The notes: generated by a model from the sequence alone, not told the origin. A stretch of DNA of 64,000 bases from an uncultured Collinsella sp. (GCA_900541145.1 UQIH01000002.1:62001-126000), one strand, 5' to 3'; positions 9,325 to 17,622 are shown, counted from the stretch's first letter. Numbers and translations are program-made.

Positions 9325-9355
9325 ATGCGGCAAAGGGATAGCTGCTTTGCCGCAT
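9325..9355 (+). other. Intercistronic hairpin with ATGCGGCAAAG arms
   Basis: Arms ATGCGGCAAAG (9325-9335) and CTTTGCCGCAT (9345-9355) form an 11-bp stem. A closely related hairpin with the same arm sequence lies at 55548-55578, which suggests a dispersed repeat rather than a gene-specific terminator. Confidence 0.55.
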
Positions 9356-9369
9356 AGAAGGAGGATGCC

Positions 9370-10134
9370 GTGGTTGGCATTGGTATCGACATCGGCTCGA
9401 CGGCGGCGAAGGCTGCGGTGGTGGACGCCGAGGGCACCATTGCGTGGACTTGCGTGATGCCGACGGGGTATTCGTCGGTTGATGCGGCCGAGCGCCTGCG
9501 TGGTGAGCTTGCCGCTGCCGGTTATGGCGTGACGAGCGACGAGGTTCGCGTGATCGCGACCGGCTACGGTCGTGTCGCCGTGCCCTATGCGCACAAGGTC
9601 GTGACCGAGATTACCTGCCACGGTACCGGTGCCGTGCGCCTGTTTGGCGATCACGGCACCGTGATCGACGTGGGCGGTCAGGACACCAAGGTCATTCAGC
9701 TTAAAAGTGGCCGAGTGGCCAAGTTTGCCATGAACGACAAGTGCGCCGCCGGCACGGGGCGCTTTTTGGAGATCATGGCCGACCGCCTAGGTATTTCCCA
9801 GCAGCAGATGGCCGATCTGGCACGTTCCGGCGAGCCTACCAAGATTTCCAGCATGTGCACGGTGTTTGCCGAAAGCGAGGTCATCAGCCTGATCGGCCGT
9901 GGCGAGCCGCGCGAGAACATTGCGCGTGGCGTGATCGACAGCGTGGTCTCGCGCGTGGCGACCATGGCCGGGCAGGCCGCGGGCGCCCCGTACTACCTGA
10001 CCGGTGGCCTGTGCGAGAACGCCTTCGTGGTGGAGCGGTTGGGCGAGCTACTGGGGTCGCCGGTGACCACCTCGCCCCAGGCTCGCTTTGCCGGCGCCAT
10101 CGGCGCGGCTGTCCGCGCCGCCGCCTTGGCCTAG
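9370..10134 (+). CDS. HgdC/YjiL-type activator ATPase for double-cubane proteins
   Basis: 254-residue ASKHA-fold ATPase (BadF/BadG/BcrA/BcrD family). The phosphate loop GIDIGSTAAKAA is at residues 5-16. Cys125 (NDKCAAGTGRFLE) and Cys163 (SSMCTVFAESE) are the ligands that bridge a [4Fe-4S] cluster across the homodimer. It injects low-potential electrons into HgdB-like partners after ATP hydrolysis. The start is GTG at 9370 after AAGGAGG; the nearby ATG at 9365 is out of frame. It probably serves both paralogues at 1358 and 8156. The glycosyltransferase and selD follow with almost no gap. Confidence 0.85.
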   Translation: MVGIGIDIGSTAAKAAVVDAEGTIAWTCVMPTGYSSVDAAERLRGELAAAGYGVTSDEVRVIATGYGRVAVPYAHKVVTEITCHGTGAVRLFGDHGTVIDVGGQDTKVIQLKSGRVAKFAMNDKCAAGTGRFLEIMADRLGISQQQMADLARSGEPTKISSMCTVFAESEVISLIGRGEPRENIARGVIDSVVSRVATMAGQAAGAPYYLTGGLCENAFVVERLGELLGSPVTTSPQARFAGAIGAAVRAAALA

Positions 10135-10148
10135 GGGTGCACCGCGAC

Positions 10149-11366
10149 ATGCGCATCCTCAATATCTCGGCACAAAAACCAGATAGCACCGGCAGCGGCA
10201 CCTACCTTGCCGCGCTCGTGCGCGAACAGATCGAGACGGGGCATCGCGCCGCCGTGCTTTGCGGCGCGGCACCGGGTGATACCCAAGGCGAGCTGGACCG
10301 GCGTGCTGCCGTGTTTGCCGTACCGTTCGAGTCGCCCGAGCTGCCGTTTCCCATCTGCGGTATGTCCGATGTCATGCCCTATCCCTCCACGCGCTATCGT
10401 GACCTGACACCTTCGATGCTCAAGGCATTTGAGCGGGCATTTGCTGCAGCAATCGATCGGGCGGTGGCTGAGTTTCGGCCCGATCTGGTGCTCTGCCATC
10501 ACCTGTATCTGGTGACCGCATTGGCGCGCGAGTGTGTCCGGGGCGTGCCGGTTGTTGCCGTGTGCCATTCGACCGACCTGCGCCAGCTGCGTTCGCATGC
10601 GCTCGAGCGCGATCGCATCGTACGTGCGGTTCGTCGGCTCGATGCCGTCTTTGCGCTCCATGCTGAGCAGGCTGAGCAGATTGGCCTGGTGTGCGGCGTC
10701 GATGCCGATCGCATCCACGTGATTGGGACGGGCTACGACCATCGCGTCTTCTGTCGCGACGCAAGTGTGGCGAGGCAGCCGGGATCGCTTGTGTACGTGG
10801 GCAAGATTTGCTTTAAAAAGGGCGTCGAGTCGCTGGTTCGAGCTGTGTCATTGTCGATTGACGATGGCGTCCGCCCATCTGGCTTGGTACTTGTGGGCGG
10901 CCGCGGGGACGATGCCGAGTACGCGCGTATCGAGCGCTTGGCCGCGGCCTCGGATGTGCCGGTGACGCTGGCGGGGCGCCTGGATAGCGATGGGCTCGTG
11001 CGTGCCTACCGCAGTTCCGACGTCTTTGTGCTGCCTTCGTTTTACGAGGGTCTGCCGCTCGTGACGATCGAGGCCCTCGCGTGCGGCTGCAAAGTTGTGG
11101 CGACCGATTTGCCCGGCGTTCGTCCCTGGATGGAGGCGATGCTTCCCGGTGCTCCCGTGACGTGGGTGGCGCCGCCGCGTATGACGGATGTCGACACGCC
11201 CGTGGCGGCCGACCTTCCGTTGTTTGAGCGCGTACTGGCAGATGCTATCGCGCTGGCGCTTGCGGCGCCGCCTTCGACGTTCGAGCCGTCAGCGGTCTCT
11301 TGGGAAGCGTGCCTGGGGCGTATACTTAAAGTCGTTGATTTGTTGGAAGGGGGTTCGTATGGCTAA
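10149..11366 (+). CDS. GT4-type glycosyltransferase upstream of selD
   Basis: 405-residue GT-B fold enzyme. The N-terminal acceptor domain starts MRILNISAQKPDSTGSGTYL. The C-terminal nucleotide-sugar domain has YVGKICFKKGVESLVRA and the GT4 E-x7-E motif in FYEGLPLVTIEALACG. It starts 14 nucleotides after the activator and overlaps selD by eight. No other sugar gene is nearby, so its place inside a selenium operon is odd. Known family: GT4. Inference: it might glycosylate a selenium compound, as SenB does when making selenosugar from selenophosphate supplied by a SelD homologue, but sequence alone does not show SenB identity. Confidence 0.75.
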   Translation: MRILNISAQKPDSTGSGTYLAALVREQIETGHRAAVLCGAAPGDTQGELDRRAAVFAVPFESPELPFPICGMSDVMPYPSTRYRDLTPSMLKAFERAFAAAIDRAVAEFRPDLVLCHHLYLVTALARECVRGVPVVAVCHSTDLRQLRSHALERDRIVRAVRRLDAVFALHAEQAEQIGLVCGVDADRIHVIGTGYDHRVFCRDASVARQPGSLVYVGKICFKKGVESLVRAVSLSIDDGVRPSGLVLVGGRGDDAEYARIERLAAASDVPVTLAGRLDSDGLVRAYRSSDVFVLPSFYEGLPLVTIEALACGCKVVATDLPGVRPWMEAMLPGAPVTWVAPPRMTDVDTPVAADLPLFERVLADAIALALAAPPSTFEPSAVSWEACLGRILKVVDLLEGGSYG

Positions 11367-12408
11367 GGACACCATGAGGCTCACGTCCATGACGGCCGCG
11401 AGCGGTTGAGCCGCTAAGTTGGCCCCCGGAGCCCTCGCCCAGGTCCTGGGCGATTTACCCAATGTGCATAACGACAACTTGCTCGTGGGGTTCGATACCT
11501 CCGACGATGCGAGCGTCTTCCGCGTAGGGGAGAACCTGGGGCTCGTGCAGTCCATCGACTTCTTCCCACCGATGGTCGACGACCCGTTTCTGTTTGGCCA
11601 GATCGCCGCGGCAAACTCGCTGTCGGACATCTACGCCATGGGCGGGCGGCCGAGCCATGCCATGAACTTGCTGTGCATCCCGAGCTGCCTGGGCGTTGAG
11701 GTTGCCGGTCAGATTCTGGCGGGCGGCGCCGACAAGTGCGTCGAGGCCGGCTGCTCCATCGCGGGCGGTCACACCATCAACGACGACGAGCCCAAGTACG
11801 GCCTGTCCGTGAGCGGTTTTGTCGCGCTTGACCGTATGCTCGCCAACAGCGGCGCGCGCGTGGGCGATGCGTTGCTGCTGACCAAGGCGGTTGGCTCGGG
11901 CATCATCACCACGGCCATTAAGGGCGAGCTCATCGAGCAGGACGAGGCCGCAGCCATGTTTGACTCGATGCGCACCCTCAACGAGGCGCCGATTCGCCTG
12001 GCCGAGGGACTTGAGCTTCACGGCTGCACCGATGTCACGGGCTTTGGCCTGATTGGGCACGCGTGCGAGATGGCCGAGGGCTCGAGCGTGCAAGTTGAGC
12101 TTGCGTCGGGAGCGGTGCCGCTCTTTGATCAGGTGCTCGACATGGCGCGTCTGGGCATTATCCCCGCGGGCTCCTACCGCAACCAGGACTTCTTTGGCCC
12201 GCGCGTGGCGGCCGACGAGGACCTGGAGCCGGGCATGCTGGATGCGCTGTACGATCCGCAGACCTCGGGCGGTTTGCTTATTGCGGCGCCCGCGGCGGAT
12301 GTGGATGAGCTTGCGCGTCGTCTGCATGCCGAGGGGCGCGTTGCCGCCGTCGTCGGTCGCGTGTGCGAGCCGGTGCCAGGCGGTCCCGCCGTCCGCGTTG
12401 TTCGCTAG
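11359..12408 (+). CDS. selD: Selenophosphate synthase SelD, a selenoprotein with Sec at codon 17
   Basis: Makes selenophosphate from selenide and ATP. The gene starts at ATG 11359 (after GGAAGGGGG) and reads through UGA at 11407-11409: SGUAAK places Sec at residue 17 and the essential Lys at 20, exactly where E. coli SelD has Cys17 and Lys20. A strong hairpin follows the UGA. Total 349 residues including Sec. Glycine-rich AIR-synthase-like motifs (ADKCVEAGCSIAGGHTI, TDVTGFGLIGHA) are intact. A start at TTG 11419 would remove the catalytic residues and was rejected. It is co-transcribed with the glycosyltransferase, yedF, DUF3343 and desulfurase genes. Confidence 0.92.
11407..11453 (+). promoter_or_regulatory. 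Bacterial SECIS element of selD
   Basis: UGA at 11407-11409 is followed by a perfect 8-bp stem (TCGCCCAG 11435-11442, CTGGGCGA 11446-11453) presenting GGTC at the apex. Guanines and a U in the apical loop are the usual SelB contacts. The spacing is longer than in E. coli fdhF but within the range seen outside Enterobacteria. Confidence 0.75.
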
Positions 12409-12468
12409 CCCGCACGTTTATGTAACTGTTTACCGTTCTCTAGAACGGTTCTTTCGAAAGGAAAAACT

Positions 12469-13095
12469 ATGTCTACCAAAATTGAAGTCAATGCCATGGG
12501 CGATGCCTGCCCGCTGCCCGTCGTCAAGACGCTTAAGGCACTCAAACAGCTCGATGGCGAGGGTGCCGTGGTGACCTCGGTCGACAACGAGACCGCCGTC
12601 AAGAACATTTCCAAGATGGCGCAGGAGAAGGGCTGCACGGCCTCGGTCGAGAAGGTTTCTGACGCCGAGTGGCACGTGACCGTGGCGACCTCTGGCGCCG
12701 TTGCCGTGGCCGATCCCGTGCAGGATGGCGCTGCCTTCTGTGATGCCAGCGCCGGCAAGGGCAAACTCGTCATTTCCGTCTACACCGATTGCATGGGCCG
12801 TGGCGACGACGAGCTGGGCCACAAGCTCATGAAGGCGTTTATCTTTGCCGTGACGCAGCAGGAGGAGTTGCCCGCGACCATGCTGTTCTACAACGGTGGC
12901 GCCAAGCTCACCGTCGAGGGCTCTCCGGTGCTCGACGACCTGAAGGGCCTGGCCGAGCAGGGCGTCGAGATTCTCACCTGCGGTACCTGCCTGGAGCACT
13001 ATGGCATTAAAGACCAGCTTGCGGTGGGCGAGGTCACCAACATGTACGTGATCGTGGAGAAGATGGAGCAGGCCGTGCGCGTCGTGCGCCCGTAG
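12469..13095 (+). CDS. yedF: YedF-like selenium metabolism protein (TusA + DsrE-like domains)
   Basis: 208 residues. The N-terminal TusA-like domain (about 1-75) has the Cys14-Pro-x-Pro motif (GDACPLPVVKTLKAL). The C-terminal half is DsrE-like (ISVYTDCMGRGDDELG, then ILTCGTCLEHYGI near residue 180). This two-domain architecture is the YedF family that co-occurs with selD and is thought to shuttle selenium or sulfur as a per(seleno)sulfide. Start after CGAAAGGAAAA. Located directly after selD in the same operon. Confidence 0.85.
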   Translation: MSTKIEVNAMGDACPLPVVKTLKALKQLDGEGAVVTSVDNETAVKNISKMAQEKGCTASVEKVSDAEWHVTVATSGAVAVADPVQDGAAFCDASAGKGKLVISVYTDCMGRGDDELGHKLMKAFIFAVTQQEELPATMLFYNGGAKLTVEGSPVLDDLKGLAEQGVEILTCGTCLEHYGIKDQLAVGEVTNMYVIVEKMEQAVRVVRP

Positions 13096-13114
13096 CGTAT
13101 TGGTTGGAGTTGCC

Positions 13115-13366
13115 ATGAGGGAGAAGCGCCCGGCGCTTGTCATCACGTTTCCCACCACGGCGGCCGCCATGGGTTGCGAGTCCCTGTGTATCGAGCGCGG
13201 CCTTCCCGGGCGAACGATTCCCGTGCCCGGGGAGGTCGCTGCCGGCTGCGGTCTGGCGTGGAAGGCGTTGCCTGCCGATGAGGAACTGCTGCGCGGCGAA
13301 CTCGCCGCGGCGGGCGTTCCCACCGAGGGCTATACCGTGATCGATATGTGGGAGGTCGCGCGATGA
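13115..13366 (+). CDS. DUF3343 putative Se/S carrier-like protein
   Basis: 83 residues; the family is described in Pfam as a putative Se/S carrier-like domain. The conserved block PGEVAAGCGLAWKALP contains the cysteine expected to carry the chalcogen. ATG 13115 is preceded by TTGGAGTTGCC, the same leader sequence as the second DUF3343 gene at 40904. The last four nucleotides overlap the desulfurase start (ATGA). A small role as a selenium relay between the desulfurase, YedF and SelD is inferred. Confidence 0.75.
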   Translation: MREKRPALVITFPTTAAAMGCESLCIERGLPGRTIPVPGEVAAGCGLAWKALPADEELLRGELAAAGVPTEGYTVIDMWEVAR

Positions 13367-14502
13367 TCTACCTGGATAACGCGGCGACGACCATGCATAA
13401 GCCGCAGACGGTCATCGATGCCGTGACGCAGGCGATGTGCTCGCTCGGCAATGCCGGGCGCGGCGCCACGTCGGGTGCCCTCGATGCCGCTCGTACGATT
13501 CACGCTTGCCGTGCCAAGCTCGCGCGCCTTTTGGGTTGCCCGAGGGCGGACCATGTGTGCTTTACGCCCAACTCCACCGCGGCGCTCAACACCGTCATCA
13601 ATGGCGTGGTGCGCCCCGGCGACCGCGTGGTCACGACGGTGCTTGAGCACAACTCGGTGCTACGTCCGCTCAACCGCTTGGCAGTGGAGCGGGGCGTGAC
13701 AGTTGAGCATGCGGGCTGTGACGTAAATGGTGTGCTCGACTACGACGAACTCGAGCGGCTTGTCACGCCGGGTACGCGTGCCGTGGTGGTGACGCATGCC
13801 TCCAACGTGACCGGCAACGCGGTCGACATTGCGCGCGTAGCGGCCATGGCCCATGCGGCCGGTGCGCTGGTGATCGTCGATGCCTCGCAGTCTGCCGGCG
13901 CGATGCATATCGATATGCAGGCCATGGGGCTCGACATTGTGTGCTTTACCGGCCACAAGGGACTCATGGGTCCACAGGGCACCGGTGGTCTGGCCGTGGC
14001 GGAGGGCATTGACGTGGCTCCGTGGGCCATGGGCGGCACCGGCGTGCACAGCTTCGATGCGCTGCAGCCGCTCGAGTGGCCTACGCGCCTTGAGGCGGGC
14101 ACGCTCAACGGTCACGGCATCGCGGGCCTTTCTGCCGGCCTCGACTTTATCGAGGCGCAAGGCGGGGTCGAGGCGATTGCAGCGCATGAGCGCTCGCTTG
14201 CTGAGCGCTTCCTCGCTGGCGTGCGGGAAATCCCCGGCATTGCGCTCTACGGTGCGTTTGACCAGCCCGTGCGCTCGGCGATTGTCTCACTCAACGTGGG
14301 CGATATCGACTCTGCCGAGATCTCGGACGCGCTCATGCAAGGGTGGGGGATTGCGACGCGCCCCGGCGCCCATTGCGCTCCGCTCATGCACCGCGCGCTC
14401 GGGACCGAGCGCCAAGGTGTCGTTCGCTTCTCGTTTGGGTATTTCAACACGGACGAGGAAGCCGACACCGCGATTGACGCTTTGCGCGATTTAGCCTGCT
14501 AG
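13363..14502 (+). CDS. Cysteine desulfurase / selenocysteine lyase family protein
   Basis: 379-residue PLP-dependent class V aminotransferase-fold enzyme. Lys199 in CFTGHKGLMGPQG binds PLP; Cys338 in RPGAHCAPLMHRALGT is the probable persulfide/perselenide cysteine. NAATT at residues 6-10 and SNVTGN around 148-151 are family signatures. No iron-sulfur scaffold gene is near, and it ends the selD operon, so it likely mobilises selenium or sulfur for SelD or for enzyme sulfuration/selenation. The ATG overlaps the DUF3343 stop. Confidence 0.85.
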   Translation: MIYLDNAATTMHKPQTVIDAVTQAMCSLGNAGRGATSGALDAARTIHACRAKLARLLGCPRADHVCFTPNSTAALNTVINGVVRPGDRVVTTVLEHNSVLRPLNRLAVERGVTVEHAGCDVNGVLDYDELERLVTPGTRAVVVTHASNVTGNAVDIARVAAMAHAAGALVIVDASQSAGAMHIDMQAMGLDIVCFTGHKGLMGPQGTGGLAVAEGIDVAPWAMGGTGVHSFDALQPLEWPTRLEAGTLNGHGIAGLSAGLDFIEAQGGVEAIAAHERSLAERFLAGVREIPGIALYGAFDQPVRSAIVSLNVGDIDSAEISDALMQGWGIATRPGAHCAPLMHRALGTERQGVVRFSFGYFNTDEEADTAIDALRDLAC

Positions 14503-14516
14503 AGCGTATATACTTG

Positions 14517-14546
14517 CGGGACGGGTCTTTTGCCCGTCCCGTTTTT
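14517..14546 (+). terminator. Rho-independent terminator of the selD operon
   Basis: Arms CGGGACGGG and CCCGTCCCG (9 bp, loop TCTTTTG) followed by GTTTTTG. It lies 14 nucleotides after the desulfurase stop and directly before the ribosome binding site of the next gene. Confidence 0.9.
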
Positions 14547-14569
14547 GTTTCGACCCGAAAGGTGTGCCT

Positions 14570-15928
14570 ATGGCCTCATCCGCCCCGCGCGGTCTGCGCT
14601 CCGACCATGTCGTCACCGTCGGCATCGCCCTGTTCTCGATGCTCTTTGGCGCCGGCAACCTCATCATTCCGCCGTTGCTGGCACTTCAGGCCGGTACAGC
14701 CACGCCGCTTGCCATGATCGGCTTTTTGATTGCCGCTATCGGTCTGCCTGTTATGGGATTTATCGCCGTCGCGCTCGCCGGCACGGCGCGCGAGCTTGCC
14801 GGCCGCGTGCACCCCAAGTTTGGTGAGTTCTTTGTCGCGGCGGTGTATCTGGCCATCGGCCCGTGCCTGGCCATTCCGCGCACGAGCTCCACGGCCTTCG
14901 AGATGCTGGTGCCGCTGCTGCCCGAGGGCGTTTCGCTCGGCACGGCTCGCCTGGTCTTTGCCATCGGGTTCTTCGTGGTCGCGTTTGCGCTCACGCTGCG
15001 CCCGGGTGTCATCACGCGCGTACTTGGTCGCATTACGGGCCCCGCGCTCATTGCACTCATCGTGCTAGTCGTAGGTGCTGCCGTGATCTCGCCGCTGGGT
15101 CCCGCTTCCGCGCCGCAGGCTCCCTACAATGCCGGTGCCGCCGTGCAGGGTTTTTTGACTGGCTACCAGACCATGGACCTGCTTGCGTCGCTCGCCTTTG
15201 GCATCATCATCGCCGAGACCATCCATGAGCTCGGCGTTACCGATGACAAGCGCGTGGCCTTCGAGATTTCGCGTTCCGGTGTGATCGCCGGCGTGCTCAT
15301 GGCCATCATCTACTGCGGCTTGGGCCTTGCCGGTATGCAGCTCGGCACCGTGATGCCCGACGCCACCAACGGCGCCGCCATCCTCGCCCGCTCTGCCTCC
15401 ATGCACTTTGGCCTTGCCGGCACGGTCGTGGTCTTCGCCATCTTCTTCCTTGCCTGCATGAACGTGTGCATCGGCCTCATCAGCTGCTGCTCGCGCTACT
15501 TCTGCGAGACGTATGTGGTCGAAGGGGGAACAGAGGCCTCCGAGGAGGCCATGCGCCGTCCCTTTGCGATGTTCGCCTTTGTGTTCGCGGCGTTTTCGTG
15601 CGTGCTCTCCAACGTGGGTCTCGACGTGATCCTTATGTTCTCGGTGCCTATGCTCAATGCCCTGTATCCCGTTGCCATTGTGCTGGTACTTATGGGCCTG
15701 GTGCACGGCTTTTGCGACGCGCATCCGCAGGTGTGGGTCTGGGTCGGCGGCGTTGTCGCGGTACAGAGCGTAATCACTTCGGTCCGCGATGCGTTCTTTG
15801 CTGGCGCGTGGCTGCCGTTCGATGCGTTGCCGCTGGCAGATATCGGCGCTGCGTGGGCGCCGGTTGCTGTGGTCGCGTTAGTGATTGGTCTGGTTCATAG
15901 CCAGTTTGTCGCACATTCGAGGAGCTAG
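14570..15928 (+). CDS. brnQ: Branched-chain amino acid:cation symporter, BrnQ family
   Basis: 452-residue membrane protein with about 12 hydrophobic helices. The N-terminal SMLFGAGNLIIPP block and the PRTSSTAFE segment are BrnQ (LIVCS family) signatures. It imports leucine, isoleucine and valine with Na+ or H+. ATG 14570 is chosen because GAAAGG lies seven nucleotides upstream; a GTG at 14564 sits too close. It is a single gene between a terminator and a tRNA promoter. Confidence 0.85.
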   Translation: MASSAPRGLRSDHVVTVGIALFSMLFGAGNLIIPPLLALQAGTATPLAMIGFLIAAIGLPVMGFIAVALAGTARELAGRVHPKFGEFFVAAVYLAIGPCLAIPRTSSTAFEMLVPLLPEGVSLGTARLVFAIGFFVVAFALTLRPGVITRVLGRITGPALIALIVLVVGAAVISPLGPASAPQAPYNAGAAVQGFLTGYQTMDLLASLAFGIIIAETIHELGVTDDKRVAFEISRSGVIAGVLMAIIYCGLGLAGMQLGTVMPDATNGAAILARSASMHFGLAGTVVVFAIFFLACMNVCIGLISCCSRYFCETYVVEGGTEASEEAMRRPFAMFAFVFAAFSCVLSNVGLDVILMFSVPMLNALYPVAIVLVLMGLVHGFCDAHPQVWVWVGGVVAVQSVITSVRDAFFAGAWLPFDALPLADIGAAWAPVAVVALVIGLVHSQFVAHSRS

Positions 15929-15939
15929 GGTTTCTGCGC

Positions 15940-15968
15940 TTGCACAGGCGGGGAGTCTCCCCTATAAT
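15940..15968 (+). promoter_or_regulatory. Sigma70-type promoter for the tRNA-Pro/tRNA-Gly pair
   Basis: TTGCAC at 15940-15945 and TATAAT at 15963-15968 are separated by 17 nucleotides, a near-consensus promoter about 50 nucleotides before tRNA-Pro. Confidence 0.75.
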
Positions 15969-16019
15969 TTCCTTCGCTTTGGGACACGCAAGGTTTAGAC
16001 CTTAGCTGCTCAACACCTT

Positions 16020-16096
16020 CGGGACGTGGCGCAGTTTGGTAGCGCGCCTGCTTTGGGAGCAGGATGTCGCAGGTTCAAATCCTGTCGTCCCGACCA
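16020..16096 (+). tRNA. tRNA-Pro (anticodon TGG)
   Basis: 77 nucleotides including encoded CCA. Acceptor arms CGGGACG/CGTCCCG, anticodon stem CCTGC/GCAGG with loop TTTGGGA, and T-loop GGTTCAAATCC. It is followed by tRNA-Gly after six nucleotides. Confidence 0.95.
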
Positions 16097-16102
16097 TATC
16101 TT

Positions 16103-16176
16103 GCGGGCGTAGTTCAATGGTAGAACCCCAGCCTTCCAAGCTGATGACGCGGGTTCGATTCCCGTCGCCCGCTCCA
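16103..16176 (+). tRNA. tRNA-Gly (anticodon TCC)
   Basis: 74 nucleotides including encoded CCA. Acceptor arms GCGGGCG/CGCCCGC, anticodon loop CTTCCAA, T-loop GGTTCGATTCC. Co-transcribed with tRNA-Pro. Confidence 0.95.
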
Positions 16177-16188
16177 TAAGATAGTTTT

Positions 16189-16226
16189 AACGGCTTTGGC
16201 TCTATTTGGGGCCAGAGCCGTTTTCA
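16189..16226 (+). terminator. Terminator after the tRNA pair
   Basis: The imperfect stem AACGGCTTTGGCTC / GGCCAGAGCCGTT is followed by TTTC. It ends the tRNA transcript. Confidence 0.75.
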
Positions 16227-16258
16227 TATACATGCCGGGGACCCCACATCCCCTCCTA

Positions 16259-16325
16259 AGTTGCGGTGAAATACGGACTGTTTTTCGGCTTTTATGGCCC
16301 ATGTAGTCCGTATTTCACCTCAACT
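16259..16325. repeat. Palindromic repeat family A, copy 1
   Basis: 67-bp inverted repeat. The left arm contains TTGCGGTGAAATACGGACTG and the right arm its near-complement with two changes (TAGTCC, CCTCAA). Closely related copies lie at 17539, 42986 and 56782. The centre differs between copies. It sits between the tRNA terminator and the gene at 16490. Confidence 0.9.
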
Positions 16326-16489
16326 ATTTGTAAGGTTGGATTTTGATGCCGTTGGGAGGGTCGTAGCGACCGTCTACCGAGAGTGGAAATATTTTTTGAA
16401 GCTCTGACCTGCGGCGTCAAGCTTTTGGTTAGCTTTTGGCAAGGCCTGCGGACGGAAGCATGCGATAGCGTAATGGTATTCTCTCCGCC

Positions 16490-17512
16490 GTGATGGTTAT
16501 GGGGTTGGCCATGCTCGATAAAGGCAAACATTTTCCGCAGTCATATGCAAGGATGCTATTCTCGGCCGTTGGAATTCATCAAGATGGACAGCTGCTTATA
16601 ACAATTGATCCTTGGGATGAACGCCGTGCGCGTGAGCTTATGCAGGAAGAGCTCATGCTTCGTCTTTACAACCACGTGTATGCGGATCCGGTCTATTGGA
16701 ATAATCTTGGGGTTGAAGATCGCATCTTTCAGCTGGCATCCGCTATTGCGGTCGTTGAACCGGATGCTGTGTTTTGCGGATCGACAGCAGCGTTGCTCTA
16801 CGGCATCGGCTCGGCGTATACGCTTCTGGATAAAGTGCAAGTACTGCTGCCACGGTCTACAAGGCGTGATACGTATGAGTTCGTTGAATACAAGCGCTGG
16901 CGGGCGGGCGAAGTGTGGCGGCTAGGTCTGTTTACACTGACGGATCCGTGTCGAACGGTTGTTGATATCGCTCGAACGAGCGCCTTTCGCTATGCGCTGG
17001 GCTATGTCGATGGCTTGGCCCGTGAGTACGATGTCGAACGCGAAGAACTGCGAGCATATGCCCAGGCAAATTGCCGAGGGTTGCATGGCATCGCGCGTGC
17101 TTTTGACGTTTTTGAGTATATGGACGGCAGGTCAGACAATGGCGGCGAGTCTGAGGCGAGAGCAACGATGATTCTCGCTGGGGTTGCCGCGCCCGAGCTT
17201 CAAGTTGAGATAACGCGACCGGGAAACGCTGGCTATTATCTAGCAGATTATGGCTGGCAGATGCCAGACGGCTCATGGACGCTGGCAGAGCTGCATGGGC
17301 TAGGCAAGTTTGAAGACGAGGCTCAAAATGATCCAGAGCGGGCGGCGGCAAAAACGTATCGAGCGGCCCTCATGCGCGACGCGAACCTTCGCGCCATGGG
17401 CCACAACGTCATTCATTTCAAACTCTCGGACACCTACGACGTAGAATCGTTCGGTGCCATGATGCGCGGTTACGGCATTCCGACAACAAAACCCTACGCC
17501 GAATCCCGATAG
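16490..17512 (+). CDS. AbiEi-like / DUF559-like protein with C-terminal endonuclease-like fold (tentative)
   Basis: About 340 residues. The N-terminal third includes AVFCGSTAALLYG, reminiscent of AbiEi-type proteins common in actinobacteria. The C terminus (WTLAELHGLGKFEDEAQ, RDANLRAMGHNVIHF) resembles DUF559/Vsr-like nuclease-fold domains. Function is not established; a defence or toxin-antitoxin link is only suggested by family resemblance and the neighbouring TA pair. Base composition is visibly AT-richer than its neighbours, suggesting transfer. It is framed by two copies of the family A palindrome (16259 and 17539). The start is uncertain: GTG 16490, ATG 16493, ATG 16499 and ATG 16511 are all in frame and none has a clear ribosome binding site. 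Confidence 0.5.
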   Translation: MMVMGLAMLDKGKHFPQSYARMLFSAVGIHQDGQLLITIDPWDERRARELMQEELMLRLYNHVYADPVYWNNLGVEDRIFQLASAIAVVEPDAVFCGSTAALLYGIGSAYTLLDKVQVLLPRSTRRDTYEFVEYKRWRAGEVWRLGLFTLTDPCRTVVDIARTSAFRYALGYVDGLAREYDVEREELRAYAQANCRGLHGIARAFDVFEYMDGRSDNGGESEARATMILAGVAAPELQVEITRPGNAGYYLADYGWQMPDGSWTLAELHGLGKFEDEAQNDPERAAAKTYRAALMRDANLRAMGHNVIHFKLSDTYDVESFGAMMRGYGIPTTKPYAESR

Positions 17513-17538
17513 CGAAATCGTTCGCGGTCCACCTTCAA

Positions 17539-17609
17539 TAAGTTGCGGTGAAATACGGACTGTTGAGGCCTTTAAAGGCATAAATCAGTCCGTATTTCAC
17601 CGCAACTTA
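17539..17609. repeat. Palindromic repeat family A, copy 2
   Basis: 71-bp inverted repeat with fully complementary arms (TAAGTTGCGG at the left end, CCGCAACTTA at the right end) and a central GCCTTTAAAGGC palindrome. It lies between the converging ends of 16490-17512 (+) and 17623-18099 (-). Confidence 0.92.
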
Positions 17610-17622
17610 GGTGGGGATAGGT

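Noticed and set aside
11188..11409. Separate small gene ending at the UGA before selD
   Set aside because: Only its last 17 codons continue into the SelD frame; the earlier part is antisense-like overlap with the glycosyltransferase and has no independent start signal.
16259..17609. Insertion sequence with the palindromes as terminal inverted repeats
   Set aside because: Each palindrome is complete in itself and the enclosed gene has no transposase motifs; no target-site duplication is evident.
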